From JAVBKV01 sp031553885 (GTDB lineage Bacteria; Bacteroidota; Bacteroidia; Bacteroidales; Azobacteroidaceae), in contig JAVBKV010000017.1 of NCBI GenBank assembly GCA_031553885.1, positions 32,436-96,435 of the forward strand: a DNA stretch of 64,000 nt, in the 5' to 3' direction. This document shows positions 50,509 through 60,375 of this stretch, in pieces. The number at the start of each line of letters is the position of its first letter. Positions within the stretch are counted from its first letter, which is position 1. The position numbers and the translations under genes are program-made. The notes under the pieces are model-generated. The model saw only the letters and a program-made list of their open reading frames with translations. It was not told the origin of the DNA and made no database searches.

Positions 50509-52848
50509 ATGAGATTGTCTTTCTTGCGATACCTGTTACTGACCCTGTTCGCGTACGGACTATACTCATGTAGTTCAACCAAATACATTCCCGACGGAGA
50601 ATACCTGCTGGATAAAATTCACATCCAGTCCGATCACCCTGACTATAAATCGATGGAACTCCGGCCGTATGTAAAACAACTACCGAACTACAAAATGTTC
50701 GGAATCAACAAAACAAACTTTCAAGTCTATAACCTTTCGGGCAAAGATACCACCAAATGGTACAACCGCTTTCTTAAAAGAGTCGGAGAAGCACCGGTGA
50801 TTTTTGATTCTACGCTGGTCTATAAAACGGACTCGGAATTCGAAAAATTATTTATCAATAAAGGATATATCAATGTAGATGTTTCCTCCGAAATCAAACG
50901 AAACGGAAAAAAAGCGAATGTCACCTACCGGATAAAAACGAATACACCTTATACCATCAGGAACTATACCACCACTATCGAAGATTCCGTTATTTACGAA
51001 GAACTCTACGGAGGACCCGATAACACTCCCCTTCAACGGCTTCCCGGAGAATCGGCTTCCGCACGTACTCCTTTGGCCAAAGAAGGAATGTTGTTCGACC
51101 GGAACCGGCTGGATGCCGAACGCGACCGGATCACAACCATGCTCCGGAACCGCGGTTATTATGCTTTTGAAAAAGATTACATTGTATACGATGCCGACAG
51201 TGCCCTGCGCAGTAATGCGGTCGACCTGAATATGAAGCTACACCTCTATCCGGAGATTCTGCCCAGCGGAAACTACATGGAAACGCTTCACCGGAAATAT
51301 TACTTCAATAAGGTTTACATTTACCTGGACTACAATCCTCTAAAAATGGCTAATATAAACGACTACCACGCTACCGACAGCATTGTATCAGGTGATTATA
51401 CGATTTATTACCAGGGAAAACGGCCTTCCATACGTCCGAAAACATTGATCAATAACTCTTTCTTAACACCGGGAAGAAATTATGCTCAAATGAGGGAGGA
51501 AACTACCTATTCGGCCTATTCCACCCTGCATGCCCTCAACAATGTCAACATTCATTACGATAATTTTATAAGAAACGACTCTGCATTTCTTAATTCTTAC
51601 ATCCTGACCATGCCCGCTCAAAAGCAATCGGCTACGTTTTCAGTTGAAGGAACCAATACGGAAGGTGACTTAGGAATCGCCACTTTAGTGAATCTCAGCC
51701 ACCGGAACCTGTTCAGGGGATCCGAAACATTCAACTTCAAAATCCGTGGAGCATACGAAGCGATTTCCAATTTTTCCAACCCATACCTAGAACTGGGAGG
51801 AGAAGCATCCATCCGTATCCCGAAATTTATATTGCCTTTTACCGGTACCAGTTTTGACAGGCGGAAGAAAACCTCTACCGAATTTCTGGTCAGCTATAAT
51901 TACCAGACGCGCCCTGAATACGACCGGACCATTCTTTCCGGAGGAGTCCGCTATATCTGGCAGGGACGGGAAAAACAGGCCGCCCGACACCAATTCGATC
52001 TCCTGGATATCAATTACGTATACCTGCCCCGTATCGACTCTGTATTCGAAAACCGGTTACCTTCCAGTGCCATTTATTTTGGCTACAAGAATCAATTCAT
52101 TGTAGGAATGGGTTATACCTATACCCACTCTACTCTTGACCCAACGCAAAAACAACGGGACGCCCACTCTTTCCGGGCTTCTGTGGAATCAGCCGGAAAT
52201 GCCCTTTATGGTTTAAGCAATTTATTCAATGCGAAGCAGGATAGTAAAGGGTCCTACAAACTATTTGAAACATACTATGCCCAATTCGTCAAGGGGGATG
52301 TAGATTACTCCAAAACCATCGTGATCGACAAAAACAACTCCATTGCCTGGCGAATCGGCGGAGGAATCGGATTTCCATACGGTAATTCGGAGGGGCTTCC
52401 TTTCGAAAAAAGGTATTATTCGGGAGGTGCCAACAGTGTCCGGGCCTGGTCGGTGCGGGAATTGGGACCGGGAGGCTATCATCCGACCGATTCCACGACT
52501 TTTTTCGAACAATCCGGAGACATCAAACTCGATTTCAATATCGAATACCGGACCCGTTTCTTCTGGAAATTAGAAGCGGCCGCATTCATTGATGCCGGAA
52601 ACATCTGGACCATCAAAAACTATGAAGGACAGGAACAGGGACTCTTTAAGTTCGATACATTCTACAAACAGATTGCTGTCGGCTACGGATTGGGACTCCG
52701 CTTGGACTTCGATTTTTTCCTGGTCCGCTTCGATTGCGGTTGGAAAGCCTACAATCCGGAAAAAGAAGGAAGTGAAAAATGGGCGATACTCAAGCCCAAT
52801 TTCAGAAACAATTGGGCCTGGCATATCGCCGTGGGGTATCCTTTCTAA
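50509..52848 (+). CDS. tamL: TamL-type Omp85 lipoprotein (BamA/TamA superfamily)
   Basis: 779 residues. Lipoprotein signal with lipobox LYSC (Cys21) followed by SSTKYIPDGEYLLDKI, which distinguishes the lipidated TamL of Bacteroidota from TamA. POTRA-like domains occupy about 25-380 and a 16-stranded barrel the rest, with the Omp85 segment FPYGNSEGLPFEKRYYSGGANSVRAW (contains the conserved lid-lock-like loop) and C-terminal NWAWHIAVGYPF. It inserts or transports outer membrane components; its partner TamB is not in the window. It ends 5 bp before the convergent GH43 gene. Confidence 0.92.
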   Translation: MRLSFLRYLLLTLFAYGLYSCSSTKYIPDGEYLLDKIHIQSDHPDYKSMELRPYVKQLPNYKMFGINKTNFQVYNLSGKDTTKWYNRFLKRVGEAPVIFDSTLVYKTDSEFEKLFINKGYINVDVSSEIKRNGKKANVTYRIKTNTPYTIRNYTTTIEDSVIYEELYGGPDNTPLQRLPGESASARTPLAKEGMLFDRNRLDAERDRITTMLRNRGYYAFEKDYIVYDADSALRSNAVDLNMKLHLYPEILPSGNYMETLHRKYYFNKVYIYLDYNPLKMANINDYHATDSIVSGDYTIYYQGKRPSIRPKTLINNSFLTPGRNYAQMREETTYSAYSTLHALNNVNIHYDNFIRNDSAFLNSYILTMPAQKQSATFSVEGTNTEGDLGIATLVNLSHRNLFRGSETFNFKIRGAYEAISNFSNPYLELGGEASIRIPKFILPFTGTSFDRRKKTSTEFLVSYNYQTRPEYDRTILSGGVRYIWQGREKQAARHQFDLLDINYVYLPRIDSVFENRLPSSAIYFGYKNQFIVGMGYTYTHSTLDPTQKQRDAHSFRASVESAGNALYGLSNLFNAKQDSKGSYKLFETYYAQFVKGDVDYSKTIVIDKNNSIAWRIGGGIGFPYGNSEGLPFEKRYYSGGANSVRAWSVRELGPGGYHPTDSTTFFEQSGDIKLDFNIEYRTRFFWKLEAAAFIDAGNIWTIKNYEGQEQGLFKFDTFYKQIAVGYGLGLRLDFDFFLVRFDCGWKAYNPEKEGSEKWAILKPNFRNNWAWHIAVGYPF

Positions 52849-52853
52849 GTTGT

Positions 52854-53825
52854 TTATTTATCTACAACAAAACCGTTGGTCATTTTCACGGGTTTGATGG
52901 TTCCATCCGGGTTGAATTCCATCTTATCGACACATGTCTCCCGGTGATCGCGCGCTTCGCCATCTATTAATGGACGACGGTGGTATACAATGTACCATTC
53001 ATCTTTCCCCGGAACCTTCATAACGGAATGGTGACCGGCTCCTGTAGCAATTTCCGGATCCGATTGTAATATTTTACCGATCCGCTTAAACGGGCCAAAA
53101 GGTGAATCGGCAATGGCGTAAGCTGCACAGTAATTCGGACCTCCCCAGCCTCCTTCCGACCACATGAAATAATATTTTCCGTTTCTCTTCAGCATGAAAG
53201 GCCCTTCGACATAGTTTTCAGGAGTTACTTCCTTATACATCTCCCCATCGTCAAAAGGAACCAGGCTCAGGAGATCTTTACTCAGCTTGACCATATTGCA
53301 ATGCCTCCAGCCGCCGTAATACATGTAATAGTTGCCATCATCATCCTTGAATACAAACTGGTCGATGGGTTGAGCCCCATGATAGATTTTACCGATCAGC
53401 GGCTGTCCCAATGCATCCTTGAAAGGACCTTCCGGCTTGTCGGAAACAGCGACACCAATACCTCCGTATTCTCCGTTATTCTGAATGTCATTGGCCCCAA
53501 AAAACAAATAATACTGCTTATTGGCATAAATCACAGCCGGAGCCCAAAGAGCCATTTTGAACCAACTGATATTTTCGCTTGAAATTACCTTCGGATGTTT
53601 GGTCCAGGTAACAAGATCCTTGGAAGAATAAGCATCCATATAGGTTTGATCTTTATACTCAGCCGATGTAGTCGGATAAATCCAGTATTCATTACCAATC
53701 ACCACTCCTTCGGGATCGGCATACCATCCCGGAAATACCGGATTAACTGTTGTTTTCTGAGCAATTACCGACAATCCGGTCAAAACAAAACAAGTAGAAA
53801 TAAAAACTCTTTTAAAAAACATCAC
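52854..53825 (-). CDS. Secreted GH43 glycosidase
   Basis: 323 residues with a signal peptide (FVLTGLSVIAQ). Five-bladed propeller: catalytic base Asp in GWYADPEGVVIG, the pKa-tuning Asp in QPIDQFVFKDDDG, and the acid Glu in NYVEGPFMLKRNGKYYFMWS, with GHHSVMKVPGKDEWYIVYHR as a later calcium/His blade. GH43 enzymes act on arabinose- or xylose-containing glycans, often releasing arabinofuranose. It is the most downstream gene of a minus-strand pair with the GH127-like gene, 132 bp apart, with a long AT-rich hairpin between them. Confidence 0.93.
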   Translation of the reverse strand: MMFFKRVFISTCFVLTGLSVIAQKTTVNPVFPGWYADPEGVVIGNEYWIYPTTSAEYKDQTYMDAYSSKDLVTWTKHPKVISSENISWFKMALWAPAVIYANKQYYLFFGANDIQNNGEYGGIGVAVSDKPEGPFKDALGQPLIGKIYHGAQPIDQFVFKDDDGNYYMYYGGWRHCNMVKLSKDLLSLVPFDDGEMYKEVTPENYVEGPFMLKRNGKYYFMWSEGGWGGPNYCAAYAIADSPFGPFKRIGKILQSDPEIATGAGHHSVMKVPGKDEWYIVYHRRPLIDGEARDHRETCVDKMEFNPDGTIKPVKMTNGFVVDK

Positions 53826-53843
53826 TTTATAGAATTAAGAATG

Positions 53844-53946
53844 AAAAATTAAGAATTAAGAATGAAAAGTTGAAAGTTAAGAATTAAGAGTTAAAAGTTA
53901 AGAATAAGTATTTCTTCCCATTTTTCATTCTTAATTCTTAATTTTT
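53844..53946. repeat. AT-rich hairpin repeat between GH43 and GH127-like genes
   Basis: A perfect 25-bp inverted repeat (53844-53868 with 53922-53946) flanks a 53-base loop of further AATTAAGAATT copies. The sequence family recurs at 15328-15361. It could end or stabilise transcripts between the two glycosidase genes. Confidence 0.7.
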
Positions 53947-53957
53947 AACTCTTACAG

Positions 53958-56000
53958 CTATCTTCCGACCACGGGAAACTCCGACACTCTCAACGTAGTG
54001 CAGCCATAAGGAATCAATGTAATTTCTTCTGTAGGAGCTGCATTCCAGTCAAATCCATACATAACGGAATAAGGTTGAGGACCTGCCATTTCATTGTATA
54101 ATTTCCAGGTACTCACTTTTTTTGCATTGACCTTTATTTTGATGGGAGCATTCTGGGTATTCCAGGGATAGGTAGACTGCTGTTTTTCCTTATCAATCTC
54201 TACCTTGAATACTTCCGGCGCTTTTCTACGGTCGAAATCCACGATACCGTAATTCCAATCCGATAACGGGCGCACTTCAAAATAATGGTCTCCGAAATGT
54301 TTTTTATCCTGCGGAACTTCTTTTTTAGTCCATTGTTCTTTGATTTCCAATGCATAAACCAGCGGACCGCGTTCAACAGCAAGCGCTTTTTCGTACCAGG
54401 TGCTGGTCGTTACTTCCATCGGAAGTTGAAGTTCTACCCGGTCGCCGCTTTGCCAGGTACGGTCGACAATAGCTACTTTCCCTCCTTCCAGGGTTTGTTC
54501 CGGTTTGCCGTTTACCGTAATCGTTGCCTTTTTGCACCATCCGGGAATCCGGAGGTGAAGCGGAAAATCCACTTGTTTTACTTTCTTATCCCGGATAGTC
54601 AGCGTAAATTGAATCCGGTCGTCCATCGGATAAACCGTTTCTTCCGTAACCGATACCAGGCAATTATTACCGACTTTTGCAGTCACTTCCGAGGGGGAAA
54701 AAGCTAAAGCTGCCAGACCATTGTCAGGAGTGGCATACCACAAGTTCTGAGTGAATTTCGGCCACCCCTGGTGCATGTTGGAAGTACAGCAGGGATATCC
54801 GGTCAACAAACCGAAAAGGACATCCGTACCGTCGTGGTTACAGTCGAAATTACGGGGATGCCAGGTAGACATGACCTGATTGGCCTGCTGGTAATACTGG
54901 TGAGTCATGAAATCGTCCGATATCTGGGTCGGCAAGGCATTGAAAGCGATCCGCTCCAGGTGATCGACAAAATCCAGGTCTCCTGTGATTTCCGCCATCT
55001 TTTCAAGGGAAAACATCAGTTCCACGGCAGAACAGAGTTCCGAACCCTGGGTCGGATTGTTTCCGTGCAGCGCTTCGTCTCCTCCATACATTCCCTGGGG
55101 CTGACCATTGTATTTACGTATATCTTCCAGGCCTTTTTTAACCGCCTGCAGGTATTTCTTATCAGGATCCTGCTGGTAATAAATAACAGGCTCTTTCAAT
55201 CCTTGTGCTAAATTGACGCAATGAATGGAGCCCAACCGGCTCATTGCATTGCTTTCCAGAAACATTTTTGTAAAATCATGCCCTTGTTTATGAAGTAATT
55301 CACCCAACTCCAGAAGAAACCGGTCACCGGTGATATTATACAGCCAATGTACCACCTGAAGGTTGTCGCAAACCCGGTAGTTGGCCCAGAAAGTCCAGTG
55401 TCCTAATGGTTTTTCCGGAAGCGTTTTCAGCTGATAGCGGAAATAGTTAGTCATAAAAGAAATAACCCGTTGGTCCTGAGTAGCAGAGTAATATTGCTGT
55501 AATATTTTGAGAACTACCATCCGCGGCCACCAGTCGGCAGAATTATCACGCTGAATACCCGGTTCATAAGGATAGTCCCTGGCCGGTCCGAAGAATCCGT
55601 CTTCCCGCTGGCTTTTCAAGGCCCATTCAATCCAGGGTTGCACTTTCTTTTTCAGGTTACTGTCGTCCAGAATGTAGGCCAGAGGAAGTAGCCCGTCGAT
55701 CCAGTAAGGGCCTCTCTCCCACTGGTCACCGTCTCCTCCGAGCCAGCCGTTACGCGATCCCATGACCAACGGATACAACTGATCCATTTGCCCCGTAGAA
55801 CCGGTTTGCTGGGTTTTAAGCATTTCCAACAGCCATCCTTTAGCTTTAACAGAACCTAAAGGTAATTCCATATAGGGTTTTTGAACCAACGGATAACGGT
55901 TGTTCGGATAATTGGACGCAACAGGATTATCTGATGTACTTGCTATAGAAAAAGACAAATGCAGGAAAAAGAGTAACACAAACAAGAACGTTTTCCTCAT
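53958..56000 (-). CDS. GH127-like beta-L-arabinofuranosidase (DUF1680 family), secreted
   Basis: 680 residues with a signal peptide. DUF1680/GH127-type alpha-alpha barrel: GGDGDQWERGPYWIDGLLPL, NSADWWPRMVVLKILQQYY, WANYRVCDNLQVVHWLYN, and GYPCCTSNMHQGWPKF, the Cys-Cys pair that binds zinc and forms the thiol nucleophile in characterised members. The C-terminal beta domain runs from about 470. Characterised relatives remove beta-L-arabinofuranose, but the subgroup with CCTSN rather than CCPPN may have another specificity. It is divergent from the double GH43 gene. Confidence 0.88.
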   Translation of the reverse strand: MRKTFLFVLLFFLHLSFSIASTSDNPVASNYPNNRYPLVQKPYMELPLGSVKAKGWLLEMLKTQQTGSTGQMDQLYPLVMGSRNGWLGGDGDQWERGPYWIDGLLPLAYILDDSNLKKKVQPWIEWALKSQREDGFFGPARDYPYEPGIQRDNSADWWPRMVVLKILQQYYSATQDQRVISFMTNYFRYQLKTLPEKPLGHWTFWANYRVCDNLQVVHWLYNITGDRFLLELGELLHKQGHDFTKMFLESNAMSRLGSIHCVNLAQGLKEPVIYYQQDPDKKYLQAVKKGLEDIRKYNGQPQGMYGGDEALHGNNPTQGSELCSAVELMFSLEKMAEITGDLDFVDHLERIAFNALPTQISDDFMTHQYYQQANQVMSTWHPRNFDCNHDGTDVLFGLLTGYPCCTSNMHQGWPKFTQNLWYATPDNGLAALAFSPSEVTAKVGNNCLVSVTEETVYPMDDRIQFTLTIRDKKVKQVDFPLHLRIPGWCKKATITVNGKPEQTLEGGKVAIVDRTWQSGDRVELQLPMEVTTSTWYEKALAVERGPLVYALEIKEQWTKKEVPQDKKHFGDHYFEVRPLSDWNYGIVDFDRRKAPEVFKVEIDKEKQQSTYPWNTQNAPIKIKVNAKKVSTWKLYNEMAGPQPYSVMYGFDWNAAPTEEITLIPYGCTTLRVSEFPVVGR

Positions 56001-56040
56001 GATTTTATAATTTTAATTAAAATAGATTGCAAGGTTAATC

Positions 56041-56067
56041 ATTTTTGCTTAAAATTGCAGCAAAAAT
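56041..56067. promoter_or_regulatory. Inverted repeat in the divergent GH127-GH43 intergenic region
   Basis: ATTTTTGC (56041-56048) and GCAAAAAT (56060-56067) form a perfect 8-bp dyad with an 11-base gap in the 103-bp region between two divergent glycosidase genes. A regulator site is possible; AT richness makes chance a real alternative. Confidence 0.3.
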
Positions 56068-56103
56068 CCTGTCAAAAAACATAATCCTGATATAAATTAT
56101 TTT

Positions 56104-57993
56104 ATGAAATCCATTTTTAAACATTTTATTTCCTTTTTTGCATGTTTGATAATTACTTCACAGGTCTTGATTCAGGCACAAAATAATCCGGCCGATCAAA
56201 CGAAAAATAAAACCATGATGTTTTCCGACACTTCCCGTCGGGGAACTCCTACAGCCAAAGATCCACATGTAATTTACTTCAACAACCGATACCTGATGTA
56301 CTACTCAGTTCCTCCTTTTTCGGATGAAGCGACAAATCCGGTAAAAGGCTGGGGAATCGGAATCGCTCAAAGCGACAACCTGATCGATTGGCAAAAAATA
56401 GGAGAAGTTACACCCTCCCAGCAATGCGACTCCAAAGGGCTTTGCGCTCCCTGTGCAAGAGTCATAAAAGGGAAAGTACATCTTTTTTACCAGACCTACG
56501 GAAATGGGAAAGACGATGCAATATGCCATGCAGTAAGTAAAGACGGAATCCATTTCGAAAAAGATTCGAGTAACCCCATCTTTCATCCTACCGGAAAATG
56601 GAATTGCGGCAGAGCGATCGATGCCGAAGTCTTCCAGTTCAACGACCAGTACTTTTTATATTATGCCACACGCGATCCGGAGTTTAAAATCCAATTGCAA
56701 GGGGTTGCTTCCGCAAAGAAAAACACCAATTTCAGCCGGAAAGAATGGAAAGACCTGTCTGTCGACAAACCGATCCTGAAACCGGAACTTCCCTGGGAAG
56801 GAGAATGCATCGAAGCTGCTTCCATCATCGAACGTAACGGAAAATTATATATGTTTTATGCCGGCGCTTACAACAACTGGCCTCAGCAGATCGGTGTAGC
56901 CGTAAGCACTAACGGCGTGGATTGGGAACGCTTGTCAGACAAGCCCTTCCTGGCCAACGGACCAGCAGGGACATGGAATAACAGCGAATCCGGACATCCT
57001 CATATTTTCGAAGCTCCCGACGGACGCACCTTCCTCTTCTTTCAGGGAAATAACGATAAGGGAAAAACCTGGTATTTATCGAATGTGGAAGTCTTCTGGA
57101 ATGAAAAAGGGCCTTACCTCAAACCGGTTCCCCAACCGAAAAAAGTAGCCTTGGGAGACCCCTTTATCATGCTTTATCAGGATACTTACTATGCTTACGG
57201 GACAGAGGCTGCCGACGGAATTACCGTATACACTTCCAACGACCTGATATCCTGGAAAAAGATGGATCAACTGGCGCTTCATAAGGAGGACACCTGGGCC
57301 AACCGATGGTTCTGGGCTCCGGAAGTATATGTTGTCAACGGTAAATTTTATATGTACTTTTCTGCCAACGAACACATTGCTGTTGCCGTCAGCGACAGTC
57401 CCCTGGGTCCTTTCAAACAAACAGAAAAGAAACCGATGCTGGAAGGCGAAAAATGCATTGATAATTCACTGTTTATCGACGATGACGGAAAACCCTACCT
57501 GTTTTTCGATCGTTTCAATGATGGTCTGAATATCTGGTCGGCCGAACTGGAAAAAGATTTAATCCACATCAAAACGAATACGCTGAAAAAATGCATCCAC
57601 GTATCCCAGCCCTGGGAAGAAGAATGGCCCCGGGTAAACGAAGGGGCTTTTATCACCAAACACAACGGGGTTTACTACCTGACTTATTCCGGCAACAGCT
57701 ACGAATGCCAGTGCTATGGAATCGGATATGCAACCGCGACCAGCATCAACGGCCCCTGGACGAAATACGAAAAGAACCCGATCTTCCAGAAAGTCGGAGG
57801 TTTAGTCGGAATCGGGCACAGCGCCATGTTTAAGGATAAAGACGGCAACCTGAGGATCGTATTCCATGCACATAACAACCAAACGAAGATTCATCCGCGA
57901 CACATGTACATCGGTACCGTTCGTTTTGTTCAAAAAGACGGAAAAGAGGTGATGGAAATCGATCCGGATTACCTGACACCTGTGTTGGAGTAA
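56104..57993 (+). CDS. Two-propeller GH43-like secreted protein
   Basis: 629 residues with a signal peptide. Two five-bladed propellers in tandem. The N-terminal one (about 40-335) starts TPTAKDPHVIYFNNRYLMYYS and has GRAIDAEVFQFNDQYFLYYA and GECIEAASIIERNGKLYMFY, i.e. the Asp, Asp and Glu positions of the GH43/GH117-type fold. The C-terminal one (about 345-629) is a clearer GH43: LGDPFIMLYQDTYYAYG, CIDNSLFIDDDGKPYLFFD and NEGAFITKHNGVYYLTYS. Both keep the three acidic residues. The tandem architecture suggests two linked activities on one polysaccharide. Confidence 0.87.
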   Translation: MKSIFKHFISFFACLIITSQVLIQAQNNPADQTKNKTMMFSDTSRRGTPTAKDPHVIYFNNRYLMYYSVPPFSDEATNPVKGWGIGIAQSDNLIDWQKIGEVTPSQQCDSKGLCAPCARVIKGKVHLFYQTYGNGKDDAICHAVSKDGIHFEKDSSNPIFHPTGKWNCGRAIDAEVFQFNDQYFLYYATRDPEFKIQLQGVASAKKNTNFSRKEWKDLSVDKPILKPELPWEGECIEAASIIERNGKLYMFYAGAYNNWPQQIGVAVSTNGVDWERLSDKPFLANGPAGTWNNSESGHPHIFEAPDGRTFLFFQGNNDKGKTWYLSNVEVFWNEKGPYLKPVPQPKKVALGDPFIMLYQDTYYAYGTEAADGITVYTSNDLISWKKMDQLALHKEDTWANRWFWAPEVYVVNGKFYMYFSANEHIAVAVSDSPLGPFKQTEKKPMLEGEKCIDNSLFIDDDGKPYLFFDRFNDGLNIWSAELEKDLIHIKTNTLKKCIHVSQPWEEEWPRVNEGAFITKHNGVYYLTYSGNSYECQCYGIGYATATSINGPWTKYEKNPIFQKVGGLVGIGHSAMFKDKDGNLRIVFHAHNNQTKIHPRHMYIGTVRFVQKDGKEVMEIDPDYLTPVLE

Positions 57994-58006
57994 GATCTAT
58001 CGTATT

Positions 58007-60337
58007 TTACTTCTCCGCTGTCAACTGGTATTTTCCGGCTCCCACTTCAAAAGCAATGTGAGCAGGATGATATTCCTTGCATGGCTTGCAGTTGGGTTGA
58101 TCGGTGAATTGTCCTCCGGTCCAAACGATTTTTCCGTTGAGGCGAACCGTTTTCACATCTTTTCCGGGAACTCCGATCACTGATTTTGTATTCTTAGGAA
58201 CTGTCACATTCAAAACAAAACGGGAATCCGACGATTGAAAATCGCTATGGATCGATCCGACAACGGCAGGGACATCGATTTCTGCCTTCCGGATCGTTCC
58301 GGGAAGAGGCAAAACAGCAAAACGGGTAAATCCGGGAGCTAAGGGATAGACTCCACACAAATAGCGGGACAAAACGGTAAGTCCGCCCCCACTCCATGCA
58401 TGATTGACAGTTCCTCCGCCAAAGCCTTCTGTACCGATTCCCCAGCCTTCAAACAACGTAGTAAACCGGGAATCGTCGACCATTTTTTCAAACCGTTGTT
58501 TATGCCGCAAAAGTGCCTCTTCAGCATAACCCATTTGCATCATAGCTTCAAACACGTATTTTTCCATGTACGGACTGGAATGTTTTTCCTGCTTGAAAAC
58601 TTCCAGTAAAGCCGGATATTTATCCGGAGATGCTACACCAGAAACCACAGCCAGCGCCTGAACCCGGTCATCGGTTTCTCCTTTGTATTCAGGATCCCGG
58701 TAAGCGCTTCCCGTCCAGAAACGGTCATTGAACGACTTTCTGAATGCATTCATATAAGCCTCATAACGGGCGGCATCTTCCGTTTTATCTAACTCGACAG
58801 CCATAAGATTAGCCCCTTTTACAGCCATGTAATACCACAAGTTATAAATCATCAACAGGTCCCGATTATCACCCCAATCGCCCCAGAGCCAACCTTTGGC
58901 AGGCTTTGGCATCTTAATAATGCCTCCGGTTTCTTTTTCATAACGGTTCATGTATTTGCAGACACCATCGTAGAGATCCTTCAATATCTGTTTGTCTCCG
59001 GTATATTCGTAATACGTCCATAAGCCATAGTAACCGATACTGGCCAGGGACTGACCGGGAAGCTCTTTGTCCCAGTTTCCCGAAGGAACCGGAGCATAAA
59101 TAACTCCATCAGGAAGCTGCCAGCCGATTAGTTCATACAACCATTTGCGAACCAACGAATGAGAAGCCAGTGATTGAGCATAAAACGATTCTCCGGCCTC
59201 GTTTACAGCATCGCCGGTCCATTGTGCCCGTTCCCGTTCCGGACAATCCATGTAATTGTCGCGCATCGTCACATAAAGCGTACGGTATGACTTTTCCCAC
59301 AAACGGTTGAAAAAAGGATCCGAGCAGGAAAAATGACCGGCTTGTTCCGCATTATATCCCGATTCACGGTATTTCAGTTCCAGCACTTTCACATTTTTAG
59401 GAACAACGTAATACATGTTGTGTCCATTCACCCAGCCTAAACTTTCATATTCCTGAACTCCTTTTTTGGTAATGTATTCCGCACGGATTCCTCCATCCCC
59501 TCCATTAAAATAAAGGTAGTTATCCGTCATCATTTTTATACGAACACCTTCCAGAGCATCCACTTTCAAAAAAGGAGTAACCTGGGCATTATAAGGAAGA
59601 GTACAGACAATAGTATCGGCTGTTGTTCCCGGAATCGTGATTTGTTTGATGTATGATTTCAAACCGAAGTCTTTAAACAACGGAATAGGACGCTTAACCA
59701 AACGATTCCAGGGTTGATCTCCTTCTTTTCCCAAGGGTTCTGCTCCCGGAAATCCAGAATCCTGCACCTTCCAACCTTCGGGATATAAACGGGCATCAAA
59801 CAAAATGCTTGATTCCGGCAAACGATAGTTAGGAAAAGGTTCCCCAGCCGTTTGAAAAGCCTTCAATACAGCACATTGCCAGGATCGATCACTCAAAATC
59901 TGTACTTCAGGCGACTGACAATCAAAAATCAATCCCGCCTTTCCACTGTTTTTATGAGAAAAGCCCTCTTTACCGAAGTACCAGACCAGTACGGCAATGC
60001 TATTTTTACCTTTTTTCAGGTAAGGTCTCAGGTTTACTTCATCGTAGTAAGTATCCGAAGGATTGGGGCCCCGTTTCAATGCTCCTTCAAAAACAACCAT
60101 TTCACCGTTGATCCACAGCCAGTATTTACTATCGACTGCAATCCGGGCGATTACCTCTTTTTGGGGAGAAGCGGCAAGATCAATATCCTTACGATAAGCC
60201 AACCAGGTGTTGGCTATATTCTTACATTCCACAGAAGAGATCCATTGCGCTTTCCAATCTTCCACCGGAGCAGAAGCCAGCAGTTCAGGAATAAAGCATC
60301 CCAAAACAATACCAATTACTACGATATGCTTTTTCAT
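58007..60337 (-). CDS. GH78-like alpha-L-rhamnosidase, secreted
   Basis: 776 residues with a signal peptide ending ELLASA. N-terminal beta domains (WLWINGEMVVFEGALKRGPN, DEVNLRPYLKKGKNSIAVLV) precede the (alpha/alpha)6 catalytic domain starting near 360. The GH78 acid motif is RDNYMDCPERERAQWTGDAV; later WGDWGDNRDLLMIYNLWYY and TLFEGWGIGTEGFGGGTVNHAWSGG fit the family. It would release rhamnose from rhamnogalacturonan or decorated glycans. The final 40 residues contain Cys-x2-Cys (NCKPCKEYHP). Convergent with the GH43 pair gene. Confidence 0.88.
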   Translation of the reverse strand: MKKHIVVIGIVLGCFIPELLASAPVEDWKAQWISSVECKNIANTWLAYRKDIDLAASPQKEVIARIAVDSKYWLWINGEMVVFEGALKRGPNPSDTYYDEVNLRPYLKKGKNSIAVLVWYFGKEGFSHKNSGKAGLIFDCQSPEVQILSDRSWQCAVLKAFQTAGEPFPNYRLPESSILFDARLYPEGWKVQDSGFPGAEPLGKEGDQPWNRLVKRPIPLFKDFGLKSYIKQITIPGTTADTIVCTLPYNAQVTPFLKVDALEGVRIKMMTDNYLYFNGGDGGIRAEYITKKGVQEYESLGWVNGHNMYYVVPKNVKVLELKYRESGYNAEQAGHFSCSDPFFNRLWEKSYRTLYVTMRDNYMDCPERERAQWTGDAVNEAGESFYAQSLASHSLVRKWLYELIGWQLPDGVIYAPVPSGNWDKELPGQSLASIGYYGLWTYYEYTGDKQILKDLYDGVCKYMNRYEKETGGIIKMPKPAKGWLWGDWGDNRDLLMIYNLWYYMAVKGANLMAVELDKTEDAARYEAYMNAFRKSFNDRFWTGSAYRDPEYKGETDDRVQALAVVSGVASPDKYPALLEVFKQEKHSSPYMEKYVFEAMMQMGYAEEALLRHKQRFEKMVDDSRFTTLFEGWGIGTEGFGGGTVNHAWSGGGLTVLSRYLCGVYPLAPGFTRFAVLPLPGTIRKAEIDVPAVVGSIHSDFQSSDSRFVLNVTVPKNTKSVIGVPGKDVKTVRLNGKIVWTGGQFTDQPNCKPCKEYHPAHIAFEVGAGKYQLTAEK

Positions 60338-60375
60338 AAAAATAGGTTAACAAAATAAGTTTAATACTAAGAATA

